64,000 nt of DNA from Cryobacterium sp. N22. Its GTDB lineage: Bacteria; Actinomycetota; Actinomycetes; Actinomycetales; Microbacteriaceae. Both the position numbers and the translations under genes were made by a program. Below are positions 43,065 to 51,744 of the stretch, one piece after another (position 1 is the first letter of the stretch; every line of letters starts with the position of its first letter). The stretch covers positions 682,001 to 746,000 of the forward strand of contig NZ_PJJP01000039.1 in the NCBI RefSeq assembly GCF_002929555.1, in the 5' to 3' direction. A model generated the notes under the pieces. The model saw only the letters and a program-made list of their open reading frames with translations. It was not told the DNA's origin and did no database searches.

Positions 43065-44366
43065 ATGGCAGATCGCGAGTACGGCTTCACCACCAGGGCA
43101 ATCCACGCCGGGAACATCCCCGATGCGGTGACCGGAGCGCGGGCCCTGCCCATCTACCAGACCAGTGCGTTCGTGTTCGACGACACCGCGGATGCCGCGG
43201 CCCGCTTCGCCCTGCAGAAGTACGGCAACGTCTACTCCCGGCTGGCGAATCCCACGGTGGCCGCGTTCGAGGAGCGCATCGCCAGCCTCGAGGGCGGCCT
43301 GGGCGCCGTCGCCACGGCCTCGGGCCTGGCCGCCCAGTACATCACCTTCGCCAGCCTCGCCGGCGCCGGCGACCACATCGTCTCCAGCGCCAATCTCTAC
43401 GGCGGCTCGATCACCCAGCTCGACGTGACCCTGCGACGGTTCGGCGTGGAGACCACTTTCGTGCAGTCCGCCGACCCGGCCGACTACGCCGCGGCGATCA
43501 CCGCCAAGACCAAGCTGATCTTCGCCGAGACCGTGGCCAACCCCTCCGGCGAGGTCGCCGACATCGAGGGCCTCGCCGCGGTGGCGCACGCCGCCGGTAT
43601 CCCGCTGATCATCGACTCCACCATCGCCACCCCGTACCTCTGCCGGCCCATCGAGTGGGGCGCCGATATCGTCATCCACTCGGCCACCAAGTTCCTCGGC
43701 GGCCACGGCACCACCCTCGGCGGCGTCGTGGTGGAGAGCGGCCGGTTCAACTGGCACAGCGACAAGTTCCCGCTCTTCACCGAGCCGGTGCCCAGCTACG
43801 GCGGCCTGGAGTGGTCGGGCAACTTCGGCGAGTACGCCTTCCTCACCCGGCTGCGTGCCGAGCAGCTGCGTGACATCGGACCGGTCCTGGCGCCGCACTC
43901 CGCTTTCCTGCTCGCCCAGGGTGTGGAAACCCTGCCGTACCGGCTGCAGGCGCACGTGAACAACGCCCGCATCGTGGCCGAGTGGCTGGACGCCGACCCG
44001 CGCGTCGACTTCGTCAACTGGGCCGGCCTGCCCAGCCACCCGCACTACGAGCGCGGCCTGAAGTACCTGCCCAAGGGCCCCGGTTCGGTGTTCAGTTTCG
44101 GCGTCAAGGGCGGCCGTGACGCCGGCCGCACCTTCATCGAGTCCGTCGACCTGGCCAGCCACCTGGCCAACATCGGCGACGCCAAGACCCTGGTGATCCA
44201 CCCGGCCTCCACCACCCACGCCCAGCTCAACGAGCAGCAGCTCGCCGACGCCGGCGTGCTGGCCGGCCTGGTGCGCATCAGCGTGGGTATTGAGGATGTC
44301 GACGACATCATTTACGATCTCGACCAGGCGCTGGCTCAGGCTGCCGGCACGTCAGGAGTGTCATGA
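43065..44366 (+). CDS. metY: O-acetylhomoserine (thiol)-lyase
   Basis: PLP enzyme of the Cys/Met metabolism family, 433 residues, making homocysteine from O-acetylhomoserine and sulfide. Visible features are TRAIHAGNIPD, YSRLANPTVAAFEERIASLEGG, the active-site Lys209 in HSATKFLGGHGT, and LVIHPASTTHAQL with the carboxylate-binding residues. The length and the long FNWHSDKFPLFTEPVPSYGG insertion after the PLP Lys separate MetY from MetB/MetC. Its stop overlaps the next start (ATGA). Confidence 0.95.
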   Translation: MADREYGFTTRAIHAGNIPDAVTGARALPIYQTSAFVFDDTADAAARFALQKYGNVYSRLANPTVAAFEERIASLEGGLGAVATASGLAAQYITFASLAGAGDHIVSSANLYGGSITQLDVTLRRFGVETTFVQSADPADYAAAITAKTKLIFAETVANPSGEVADIEGLAAVAHAAGIPLIIDSTIATPYLCRPIEWGADIVIHSATKFLGGHGTTLGGVVVESGRFNWHSDKFPLFTEPVPSYGGLEWSGNFGEYAFLTRLRAEQLRDIGPVLAPHSAFLLAQGVETLPYRLQAHVNNARIVAEWLDADPRVDFVNWAGLPSHPHYERGLKYLPKGPGSVFSFGVKGGRDAGRTFIESVDLASHLANIGDAKTLVIHPASTTHAQLNEQQLADAGVLAGLVRISVGIEDVDDIIYDLDQALAQAAGTSGVS

Positions 44367-44944
44367 GCACCGACACCGTGAACAGCAACGAAACCGTTCA
44401 GCTCACCAACGGCCTCAGCTGCAGCGTTCCCACGAACTCCCCGCTGGCCAGGCTGCTGCGCACCCAGCGCACCTGGGAGGGCCCGGACGCGAAGGCGCGG
44501 CTGGGCATCCTGCGCCGGGCGAGGTCGGTCGCGATAGTCGGCGCCTCCCCCAACCCGGCTCGCTCGAGCTACTTCGTGGGCACCTACCTGCAGCAGTCAA
44601 GCGACTACAGGGTCTACTTCGTCAACCCGCGCGCCGATACCATCCTGGGCCAGAAGGCCTATCCCGACCTGGCGTCGTTGCCGGAGGTGCCCGACATCGT
44701 CGACGTCTTCCGCAAGGCGTCCGACATCCCGCAGGTCATCGACGACGCCCTCGCGGTGGGCGCCCCGACGGTGTGGGTGCAGCTCGGCATCTGGAACCAG
44801 GAGGCCGCAGAGTACGGCGAGTCGAAGGGGCTCACCGTCGTGATGGACCGCTGTATCAAGATCGAGCACGCCCGCTTCCACGGCGGGCTGCACCTGCTCG
44901 GCTTCGACACCGGGCAGATCACAGCCCGCAAGAGAATCCGCTAG
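44363..44944 (+). CDS. CoA-binding domain protein (YccU-like)
   Basis: A 193-residue Rossmann-fold protein of the CoA_binding_2 family: SVAIVGASPNPARSSYFVG near residue 54, YFVNPRADTILGQKAYPDL, and VWVQLGIWNQEA with MDRCIKIEHARF near the C-terminus. It resembles the nucleotide-binding lobe of succinyl-CoA synthetase but lacks the catalytic histidine domain. It is frequently paired with metY in Actinobacteria, and the ATGA overlap here implies coupled translation; the biochemical role is not established. Its TAG shares a CTAG with the convergent exporter gene. Confidence 0.9.
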   Translation: MSTDTVNSNETVQLTNGLSCSVPTNSPLARLLRTQRTWEGPDAKARLGILRRARSVAIVGASPNPARSSYFVGTYLQQSSDYRVYFVNPRADTILGQKAYPDLASLPEVPDIVDVFRKASDIPQVIDDALAVGAPTVWVQLGIWNQEAAEYGESKGLTVVMDRCIKIEHARFHGGLHLLGFDTGQITARKRIR

Positions 44945-45735
44945 GCCCGCCGCATCCCGCGGATGCCGACCATCAGGCCGATGATCGCGGTGATCACGGC
45001 CGCGGCGAATCCACCGAGCACGGCCGGGGTGCCCAGGCTGCCGGCGAACAGGTCACGCTCGGCCTGCACCACGTAGCTGAGCGGGTTCACCGCCGCGGCG
45101 ACCTTCATCCAGCCGGGCGCGTCGTCGAGCGGGAGCAGCATGCCCGAGAGGATCATCAGCGGGAAGATCACCGTCTGGTGGATGATCCAGAACATCCAGT
45201 CGCGGCCCCGGCAGGCCAGCGCGACGCTGTAGCTGAGCGCGCCGAAGCCGATGCCGAACACGGCCAGCAGCACGAAGCCGAGGAGCAGCCCGGGCACGCT
45301 GACGGTGAAGCCGAACGGCAGCGACACCAGGCAGATCACCAGGCCCTGCACGATCAGCGGCACAACCTCCTTGAGCGCGCGGCCCATCAGCAGGGCGCTG
45401 CGGGACAGCGGCGCCACCAGGGTGCGTTCGTGCGACCCGGTCTGCATCTCGCCGAGCAGGTTCGCGCCGGTGGAAGCGGTGCCGAACAGCGCCACCATCA
45501 CCAGGATGCCGGGCACGAACCATTGCAGGGTCTCCCCCGCCGGCAGGCCGGACGAGGCCACCAGCAACGGGCCGAACAGGCCGAGGAAGATCAGCGGCTG
45601 CACCAAGCTGAACAGGGCGCTGAACGGGTCGCGCAGCACGGGCCGCAGCTCCCGCACAAGCACGTTCCAGGTGTCGGTGGCCACCCCGGTGCGGGGTGGG
45701 GTCGACGTGGGTGGGGTCTGGGTGAGCGTGATCAT
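44941..45735 (-). CDS. ABC-2 type exporter permease (DrrB-like)
   Basis: A 264-residue membrane protein with six helices: an N-terminal amphipathic part (TWNVLVRELRPVLRDPFSAL), the QPLIFLGLFGPLL helix, the NLLGEMQTGSHERTLVAPLSR coupling element, and a last helix at the C-terminus. This is the permease half of a DrrAB-type exporter. Substrate unknown: drug, lipid or glycan carriers all use this family. Start overlaps the ATPase stop (ATGA); stop lies in a CTAG shared with the convergent CoA-binding gene. Confidence 0.9.
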   Translation of the reverse strand: MITLTQTPPTSTPPRTGVATDTWNVLVRELRPVLRDPFSALFSLVQPLIFLGLFGPLLVASSGLPAGETLQWFVPGILVMVALFGTASTGANLLGEMQTGSHERTLVAPLSRSALLMGRALKEVVPLIVQGLVICLVSLPFGFTVSVPGLLLGFVLLAVFGIGFGALSYSVALACRGRDWMFWIIHQTVIFPLMILSGMLLPLDDAPGWMKVAAAVNPLSYVVQAERDLFAGSLGTPAVLGGFAAAVITAIIGLMVGIRGMRRA

Positions 45736-46739
45736 GCTGCTACCTCCTGGGGGTTCGAAGCGGGTGCCGATTGACCTTCCTCGCGCAGGCTCCGGCCGGT
45801 CAGGTTGAGGAACACGTCGTCAAGGGTGGGCTGGCGGTGGGTGATGGCCACGGGCGCCAGGCCCGCGGCGTCGAGGGCCCGCACCAACTGCGGCACCGCC
45901 CGCTCGCCGGCCGCGGCGGCCTCGGCGGTGAGGGTGACGATTGCGCCGGATGTCTCGCCGCCGGTGTGCCGGAGCGCCGCCCGGGCATCCGCGGCCGAGT
46001 CGAACGTGACAGTGATGCGGTCGCCGGCCAGCCTCGATTTCAGGGCAGCCGGGCTGTCGTCGGCGATCACCTCGCCGTGGTCCATCACCAGTACTCGCTC
46101 GGCCAGCTGGTCGGCCTCATCGAGGTAGTGCGTGGTGAGGAAGATCGTGGTGCCGAAGTCATCGCGCAGGTCGACGATGTGCTTCCACAGGTTGGCCCGG
46201 CTCTGCGGGTCGAGGCCGGTGGACGGTTCATCGAGGAAGAGCAGCTCCGGCCGGTGGATCAGGCCGAGCGCGATATCGAGCCGGCGCTTCTGGCCGCCGG
46301 AGAGGCCGATGACCTGCCGGTGCGCCAGGGAACCCAGGTCGAGCGACTCGAGCAGCTCGTCGGCCCGAACCGCGGTGTCCCTGCGGGTCAGGCCGTAGAA
46401 CGCGCCCTGGCTGAGCAGTTCGTCGCGCACCCGTTGGTTGTGGCCGGCGGAGTTGCCCTGGCCGATGTAGCCGATGCGGCGGCGAACGCCCGCCGGGTCG
46501 CGGCTGATGGAGCAGCCGGCCACCGTGGCCTCGCCGCTCGAGGGAGTCAGCAGTGTGGTGAGCAGGCGCAGGGTGGTCGTTTTGCCGGCGCCGTTCGGGC
46601 CCAGGAAGGCCACCAGTTCGCCACGGCGCACTTCGAGGTTGAGGTTCGACACGGCATCGACGGCGCCGCCCTTAGCCGCGAACGTCTTGCCGAGGCCCCG
46701 GGCGTTGATCAGGGATTGGGTGTTCTGCGTATCAGTCAT
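45732..46739 (-). CDS. ABC exporter ATPase (DrrA-like)
   Basis: A 335-residue ATPase: Walker A GPNGAGKTTTLRLL near residue 45, Q-loop YIGQGNSAGHNQRVRDEL, LSGGQKRRLDIALGL, LLFLDEPSTGLDPQSR, and the His switch in LTTHYLDEADQLAERV. The C-terminal domain ends with PTLDDVFLNLTGRSLREE, typical of DrrA. ATG at 46739 is supported by TACGCT six bases upstream (46746-46751). It forms a two-gene operon with the permease and is divergent from a WYL regulator across a 61-bp gap that contains a palindrome. Confidence 0.94.
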   Translation of the reverse strand: MTDTQNTQSLINARGLGKTFAAKGGAVDAVSNLNLEVRRGELVAFLGPNGAGKTTTLRLLTTLLTPSSGEATVAGCSISRDPAGVRRRIGYIGQGNSAGHNQRVRDELLSQGAFYGLTRRDTAVRADELLESLDLGSLAHRQVIGLSGGQKRRLDIALGLIHRPELLFLDEPSTGLDPQSRANLWKHIVDLRDDFGTTIFLTTHYLDEADQLAERVLVMDHGEVIADDSPAALKSRLAGDRITVTFDSAADARAALRHTGGETSGAIVTLTAEAAAAGERAVPQLVRALDAAGLAPVAITHRQPTLDDVFLNLTGRSLREEGQSAPASNPQEVAA

Positions 46740-46745
46740 GCCGCC

Positions 46746-46751
46746 AGCGTA
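46746..46751 (-). promoter_or_regulatory. -10 box TACGCT, 6 nt before the exporter ATPase ATG
   Basis: TANNNT hexamer followed by GGCGGC and ATG on the minus strand. Confidence 0.55.
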
Positions 46752-46762
46752 GGAACCCATTA

Positions 46763-46777
46763 GGACATGGACTGTCC
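46763..46777. promoter_or_regulatory. Candidate operator between exporter and WYL regulator
   Basis: GGACA-TGGAC-TGTCC, a 5-5-5 inverted repeat midway between the two divergent -10 boxes, where one bound protein could block both promoters. Confidence 0.45.
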
Positions 46778-46788
46778 GCATTTAGAGG

Positions 46789-46794
46789 GATACT
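46789..46794 (+). promoter_or_regulatory. -10 box GATACT, 6 nt before the WYL regulator ATG
   Basis: Near-TANNNT hexamer followed by GGGGCC and ATG. Confidence 0.4.
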
Positions 46795-46800
46795 GGGGCC

Positions 46801-47760
46801 ATGTCGGACACCACCACCCGCGCCCTTGACCTGCTCTCCCTGCTGCAGAGCCACCGGCACTGGTCGAGCCGGGAACTCACCGACCGGCTCGGAGTGACCG
46901 ACCGTACCCTGCGCCGGGACATCGAACGGCTGCGTGACCTCGGCTACCAGATCGACGCGGCGCGCGGTTCGGTCGGCGGCTACCGGTTGGTGGCCGGCAC
47001 CGGGCTGCCGCCGCTGTTGCTCACCGACGACGAGGGCGTCGCCATCGCCGTGGGCCTGCGCTCGCAGGCCGCCGCCGGCATCCGTGGTTCGGAGCACATC
47101 ACCCTGAGCGCGCTGGCGAAGATCGAGCAGGTCCTGCCGCCGGTTCTCCGCCGCCGGATCGACGCTCTGCAGAGCAGCATGGCCGTGGCACCCGGCGAGG
47201 GGCCGGCGGTGGACGCCGACCTGTTGGCCCAGTTGGCGCTCAGTTGCCGCGACAGCGAGCGCATCCGCTTCGGCTACACGGCGGCGACGGGCCAGGAATC
47301 CACCCGCAGCGCCGAACCTCACCTGCTGGTTCCGCACGGCCGCCGCTGGTACCTGCTGGCCTGGGACCTGGCTCGCGACGACTGGCGCACCTTCCGGCTC
47401 GACCGCATCTCCTCGCTCCTGCAGACCCGGGTGAGGTTCCCGGCGCGTGACCTGAGCGCAGGGGACGCCGCCGCGCTCGTGGCCCGGGCGGTCAGCCGGG
47501 TGGAGACCGGCTTCACCGCCACGGTCGTGCTGCAGCTCCCCCTGGCCGAGGCCAGGGCGCTGCTGGGTTGGTGGGCCAGGGATGCCACGGCCCTCGGCGC
47601 CGGCCACACCGCATGGCCGCTCGCCAGCGACAGCCTCGCCGGGCTGGTCACCGCTCTGCTGTGGATCCCCGACGACGTGCCGTTCACGGTCGAGACCTCG
47701 GACGAGGTGCTGGCTTTCCTCCGCGGCCGGGCCGAGCGGTTCGGCGCGGCCGCCCGGTAG
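46801..47760 (+). CDS. YafY-type HTH/WYL transcriptional regulator
   Basis: A 319-residue regulator. The N-terminal DeoR-like winged helix (residues about 5-60: WSSRELTDRLGVTDRTLRRD) is followed by a linker. The WYL domain has HGRRWYLLAWDLARDDWRTF with the WYL triad and a C-terminal WCX region (ETSDEVLAFLRGRAERF). WYL domains sense small ligands or nucleic acid. Divergent pairing with the DrrAB-like exporter suggests it controls that exporter and itself. Confidence 0.92.
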   Translation: MSDTTTRALDLLSLLQSHRHWSSRELTDRLGVTDRTLRRDIERLRDLGYQIDAARGSVGGYRLVAGTGLPPLLLTDDEGVAIAVGLRSQAAAGIRGSEHITLSALAKIEQVLPPVLRRRIDALQSSMAVAPGEGPAVDADLLAQLALSCRDSERIRFGYTAATGQESTRSAEPHLLVPHGRRWYLLAWDLARDDWRTFRLDRISSLLQTRVRFPARDLSAGDAAALVARAVSRVETGFTATVVLQLPLAEARALLGWWARDATALGAGHTAWPLASDSLAGLVTALLWIPDDVPFTVETSDEVLAFLRGRAERFGAAAR

Positions 47761-47769
47761 CCGCGCGCG

Positions 47770-47775
47770 TACGAT
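47770..47775 (+). promoter_or_regulatory. -10 box TACGAT, 7 nt before sdaA GTG
   Basis: TANNNT hexamer; AGGGCAG in the spacer could instead act as a ribosome-binding site for a longer transcript. Confidence 0.45.
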
Positions 47776-47782
47776 AGGGCAG

Positions 47783-49162
47783 GTGACAGCGTACGTATCG
47801 GCTCTCGACCTCTTCTCCATCGGAATCGGTCCATCCAGTTCCCACACGGTCGGCCCGATGCGAGCCGCCCTGGCCTTCGCCCAGCACCTCGCCGAGAGCG
47901 GGCGACTGCCCGGGGTGCGCCGCATCAGCTGCTCGCTGTACGGCTCGTTGGGTTCCACCGGTCTCGGCCACGGCACCCCGGACGCGATCCTGGCGGGCCT
48001 CGCCGGCCTGCGTCCGGAGGCCTGCGACCCCGACGACGTGCGCAACCGTTGGGCGCACCTTCCCGACGAGGCCACCCTGCTGCTCGGCGGCACCCACCCC
48101 ATCGCCGTGCAGAAGAGCGACGTGGTCTTCGAGCCGCGCACCCGGCTGCCCGGGCACCCCAACGCGATGACGCTCACCGCCTGGGGCGACGACCCGGCCG
48201 CCCCCGCGTTGCTCGAGGAGACCTACTATTCCATCGGCGGCGGCTTCATCCGCCGCGACGGCGACCCGGTCCGGCCCATAGCCACGGTGATTCAGCCGAT
48301 GCCGTACGCCTCGAGCGCCGCCTTGCTGGCACTCTGCGACAGCCACGGCATCGGCATCAGCGACGTCGCCCGCGCCAATGAGGAGGCCATCCACGGCGCC
48401 GACAGGCTGGATGCGGGACTGGACGCGATCTGGGCGGCCATGCACGCCTGCGTCGAGGCCGGCCTGCGCGTTGACGGCACGCTGCCCGGCGGCCTCGGCG
48501 TCAAACGCCGCGCCTCCGCCATCCGTATGCAGTTGGAGGAATACGACGGTCTGCAGCAGCGGGAGCGGGACACCTCGACCGAGTGGCTGCACGCGTTCGC
48601 CCTCGCGGTCAACGAGGAGAACGCCTCCGGCGGCCGCGTCGTGACGGCGCCCACCAACGGCGCCGCGGGGATCATCCCCGCCGTCGCGCACTATTACCTG
48701 CGATTCGTGCCCGGCGCCAACGCGGCCGGCATCCGCCGGTTCCTGCTCACCGCGGTGGCGATCGGCTCACTGGTCAAGGCGAACGCCTCGATCTCCGGCG
48801 CCGAGGGCGGCTGTCAGGCCGAGGTCGGCTCGGCCTGCGCCATGGCCGCAGGGGCGCTCTGCGCGGTGCTCGGCGGGACCCCCCGTCAGGTGGAGAACGC
48901 CGCGGAGATCGCGATGGAGCACCACCTCGGCCTCACCTGCGACCCCGTCGGCGGGCTCGTTCAGGTGCCCTGCATCGAACGCAACGCCATCGCCGCGTCG
49001 ACGGCGGTATCGGCGGCGCGGCTGGCGCTGCATGGCGACGGCACCCATCTGGTCTCGCTCGACACCGTCATCGAGACCATGCGGCAGACCGGTCTGGACA
49101 TGATGACCAAGTACAAGGAGACCAGCGAGGGCGGCCTCGCGGTCAACGTCATCGAGTGCTGA
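47783..49162 (+). CDS. sdaA: L-serine ammonia-lyase, iron-sulfur type
   Basis: Deaminates L-serine to pyruvate and ammonia. The 459-residue product is the single-chain form. The N-terminal beta domain shows [13 protein letters not shown] near residue 15. The alpha domain carries the [4Fe-4S] cysteines in [17 protein letters not shown] and [19 protein letters not shown], and [21 protein letters not shown] residues end the protein. GTG at 47783 gives the expected N-terminus; a longer frame to 47582 overlaps the WYL regulator and is rejected. It lies 22 bases after the WYL gene but has its own box. Confidence 0.95.
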   Translation: MTAYVSALDLFSIGIGPSSSHTVGPMRAALAFAQHLAESGRLPGVRRISCSLYGSLGSTGLGHGTPDAILAGLAGLRPEACDPDDVRNRWAHLPDEATLLLGGTHPIAVQKSDVVFEPRTRLPGHPNAMTLTAWGDDPAAPALLEETYYSIGGGFIRRDGDPVRPIATVIQPMPYASSAALLALCDSHGIGISDVARANEEAIHGADRLDAGLDAIWAAMHACVEAGLRVDGTLPGGLGVKRRASAIRMQLEEYDGLQQRERDTSTEWLHAFALAVNEENASGGRVVTAPTNGAAGIIPAVAHYYLRFVPGANAAGIRRFLLTAVAIGSLVKANASISGAEGGCQAEVGSACAMAAGALCAVLGGTPRQVENAAEIAMEHHLGLTCDPVGGLVQVPCIERNAIAASTAVSAARLALHGDGTHLVSLDTVIETMRQTGLDMMTKYKETSEGGLAVNVIEC

Positions 49163-49182
49163 GCGCCCGGCTGCTCGTCGGG

Positions 49183-51072
49183 TCAGCGGCCGCCGCCGCC
49201 TCCTCCGCCGCCACCTCCGCCGGAGAAGCCGCCGCCTGAGGACCCCCCGGACGAACTGCTGCCGCCGGACCCCGACCAGGACGAACCTGAACCCGAACTC
49301 TGTGCCGGTGTCGTGGCGAAGCTCCCCGTGCCGATGGAGCGGGTGAAGCCGGCGACATTCTGGGTGAAGACGGCGGCGCCACCCGCGCCGGAGTACCAGT
49401 CCGGTGTGGCATCCGTGGTCTCGTAGATGCTGCCCAGCTCGCGAGCCCAGGCGCGCTCGACACCCCACAGCATCGCCCAGGGCAGCAGTTTCTCGTACAG
49501 CTTCACGATCAGGTCGGTGTCGAGGGCGCCATCAGCGTCAGCGATCCGCTCCGCACCCTCCGGGCTCTGCAGCACCCGGATGCGGTCAGCTTCCGCCAGC
49601 GCCAGGTAGTCGCGCAGGCCCAGCAGGTAGTCGCGCGCCGTGGCGCCCTTGTCGGTCAGCCGGTGGGGCATCCGGTACTGCAGCGCCAGGAGCACCAGCG
49701 CCACGATGGTGCCGGGGATCAGAGCGCCGACCAGGGTGCTGCTGACCTCATTGTTCTCGGCCCACCGGTTGACCAGCCAGGCCGCGCCGAGGAGCACGGC
49801 GCCGGCCAGGACCAGATAGCCGGGAATGCGGCTGACGCCCCGGGCTCGCAACCCGGTCGAGCTGACCTGGTCGGTGATCGAGCCGCGCAGCCGTGCGATC
49901 CGGTCGCCGAGCTTCTGGTCCGTGGTGTCCAGTCGCAGCCTGGCCCCGTTCTTGAGCTTGGGGCCGAGGGCCGTGAGGATGTGCCGGTCGGCGCCGTTCA
50001 GCCGGGTGGTGTCCAGCACCTCGAGTGCGTACCGTCGGCTGGTCGGCTCGCTGGGCGACTCCACCAGGCGCGCCGCCCGGTTGACGGCGAAGCTGATCAC
50101 CTGGGCGGGCAGGCCCACCTTCTTCTTGCCCAGCATCGCGGCAGCGAGCATGACCGACAGATCCTCCGGCGGGGTGTATTGCACGATGATGGTGCCGCGG
50201 CCCCTGGCGTCGCGCCAGACGAACGTGCGCAGCGCCAGCAGGGTCGCCACCAGGAGCGCCGCGGCGCCCAGGATGAGCCACGGTGCCTGCGTCACGATCC
50301 AGGAGTCGTCGGGGCTGGGCGGCAGGGTGAAGGTGCCGGGAGTGAAGCCGACCGCGAGGGTGATGTTCTCCCCGGGCACCAGATCGCGGGAGGTCGCGGT
50401 GAGCACGGTGCCGGACGCATCCGTGCTCGTCTCGATGGCGCACGGGTCATCGCCCCCGTAGTAGCCGGCGTAGCAGGCCGCGTTCCCGGTGAGAGCCGTG
50501 GTGAGGGCCGTGTCCAGGTGCAGCCGCGCCGTCACCGATCCGAACGGTTGTCCCCAGCCGGTGCCGTTGACGTCCCAATAGAACTCGTCGGCGCCGGTGT
50601 CGGCGAAGCCGCCCACCACGTCGCGCTGGGTGTATTCGAGAATGTAGGTGGTGCGCCCGTGCACGAAGTCGTCGGTGCCCAGGGCCAGTTCGGTGAAGCC
50701 GTCAACGCTGCTGGTCTCGAAGGGCACCGGTGCGCCGGTTTCGTCGGTGACGCCAACGACCCGCACGTCGAGGTCGGCGCGCTGGTACTCGTTCGGGATG
50801 GCGCGGACGATGCCGCGGTTCTGGTCGGTCGCCGGGAAGTCGGCGACGATGGTCTCGACGGTACGCAGGGTGGCGCGGCCGTCGGCATCCCGGCCCAGGT
50901 CATAGTCGGCGGTGAACGAGTCGAACGTGAAGTCATTCGTGTCGGCCGGTGCGGATGCCTCCGCCGGTGTGGTTGCCGACGCCGCGAATGCCCCGGCGAA
51001 GGTCAGGCCCGCGGCCAGGGCCAGCGTCGTGGCCAGCATGCGCCAGTGAGCCCGGATCGGTCGTTGTGTCAT
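49183..51072 (-). CDS. DUF2207 domain membrane protein with poly-Gly tail
   Basis: A 629-residue protein. A signal peptide (residues 1-33, ending AASA) precedes an extracytoplasmic DUF2207 beta domain ([20 protein letters not shown], then [15 protein letters not shown]). One helix follows ([17 protein letters not shown]), then a cytoplasmic region starting [20 protein letters not shown] and two further helices. The C-terminal domain ends in a Ser/Gly-rich tail with an uninterrupted Gly run. This is the standard DUF2207 layout, found widely but without known function. ATG at 51072 has GGGGGA upstream. Confidence 0.9.
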   Translation of the reverse strand: MTQRPIRAHWRMLATTLALAAGLTFAGAFAASATTPAEASAPADTNDFTFDSFTADYDLGRDADGRATLRTVETIVADFPATDQNRGIVRAIPNEYQRADLDVRVVGVTDETGAPVPFETSSVDGFTELALGTDDFVHGRTTYILEYTQRDVVGGFADTGADEFYWDVNGTGWGQPFGSVTARLHLDTALTTALTGNAACYAGYYGGDDPCAIETSTDASGTVLTATSRDLVPGENITLAVGFTPGTFTLPPSPDDSWIVTQAPWLILGAAALLVATLLALRTFVWRDARGRGTIIVQYTPPEDLSVMLAAAMLGKKKVGLPAQVISFAVNRAARLVESPSEPTSRRYALEVLDTTRLNGADRHILTALGPKLKNGARLRLDTTDQKLGDRIARLRGSITDQVSSTGLRARGVSRIPGYLVLAGAVLLGAAWLVNRWAENNEVSSTLVGALIPGTIVALVLLALQYRMPHRLTDKGATARDYLLGLRDYLALAEADRIRVLQSPEGAERIADADGALDTDLIVKLYEKLLPWAMLWGVERAWARELGSIYETTDATPDWYSGAGGAAVFTQNVAGFTRSIGTGSFATTPAQSSGSGSSWSGSGGSSSSGGSSGGGFSGGGGGGGGGGGR

Positions 51073-51278
51073 GGTTTCCCCCGGTTCGATCATATCCAGC
51101 GGGCTCCAGGCATCGCGGCGCGGTGTCCCCCGTTTTAGGCACAGCACCCCGGCTGCGCCGGGAGAATCCCTGACCTAAGCTGTCTTCTCGGGGGTACACC
51201 ATCAACGATCTCTACAGTTCACCGCAGCCACCTGCTCCGCACCGCGCTACCCGCGCCCGGCCCGCCCGGCGGGGCGTC
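51073..51278 (+). promoter_or_regulatory. Intergenic region with -10 box TAAGCT (51176-51181)
   Basis: The box would start a transcript near 51188 towards the LysM gene. GGGGG at 51190-51194 precedes an ATC codon (51201) in the LysM frame; see the finding on its start. Confidence 0.4.
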
Positions 51279-51725
51279 GTGCTGTCGGTCATGCTCATCG
51301 GCGGCCTGGCCCTGGCCGGCTGCTCCGCCGCGCCGGCACCGGTGGTGACGGCGACGGTCGTGGTCACCCAGACGCCGACACCGACGCCCACCCCCACGCC
51401 CACACCGACCCCCACGCCGCCGCCGGTGGCCGAGGCGCCCGCGCCGGAGCCCGTTCCGAACCCCGACGTGCCGGCCGAGCCCATTCCGGAGGGCCCCGCC
51501 GTTGACCTCGGCGCGATTCCGGGCGCCCAGGCCGCGCCGGAGTACGACGGCGCCGGCAGCCCGGTCAGCTACACCGTGATCGAGGGCGACTCGTTCTTCG
51601 ACATCGCCCAGCGCTTCGACCTGCCGATGCAGCAGCTGCTCCGCATGAACCCCAAGGTCGCGGGGCTCGGCGAGGACATCTACCTCCGGCAGGTCATCAA
51701 CCTCGACTGGACGAAGACGGGCTGA
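51279..51725 (+). CDS. LysM domain lipoprotein
   Basis: An exported 148-residue protein. The signal segment MLSVMLIGGLALAGC ends in a lipobox (Cys15), followed by a long Pro/Thr linker of alternating TP repeats. A LysM-like C-terminal domain (YTVIEGDSFFDIAQRFDLPM, then LLRMNPKVAGLGEDIYLRQ) would bind peptidoglycan. The frame remains open upstream to 51174 with an Arg-rich stretch that would make a better signal-peptide n-region, so the GTG at 51279 may not be the true start. Confidence 0.82.
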   Translation: MLSVMLIGGLALAGCSAAPAPVVTATVVVTQTPTPTPTPTPTPTPTPPPVAEAPAPEPVPNPDVPAEPIPEGPAVDLGAIPGAQAAPEYDGAGSPVSYTVIEGDSFFDIAQRFDLPMQQLLRMNPKVAGLGEDIYLRQVINLDWTKTG

Positions 51726-51744
51726 TCCCGCCGGCCGCCGCAGC

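Noticed and set aside
41856-44219. A 787-codon minus-strand frame opposite YeiH and metY
   Set aside because: Low-complexity His/Gly/Ala-rich shadow with no family features; the plus-strand genes are clear.
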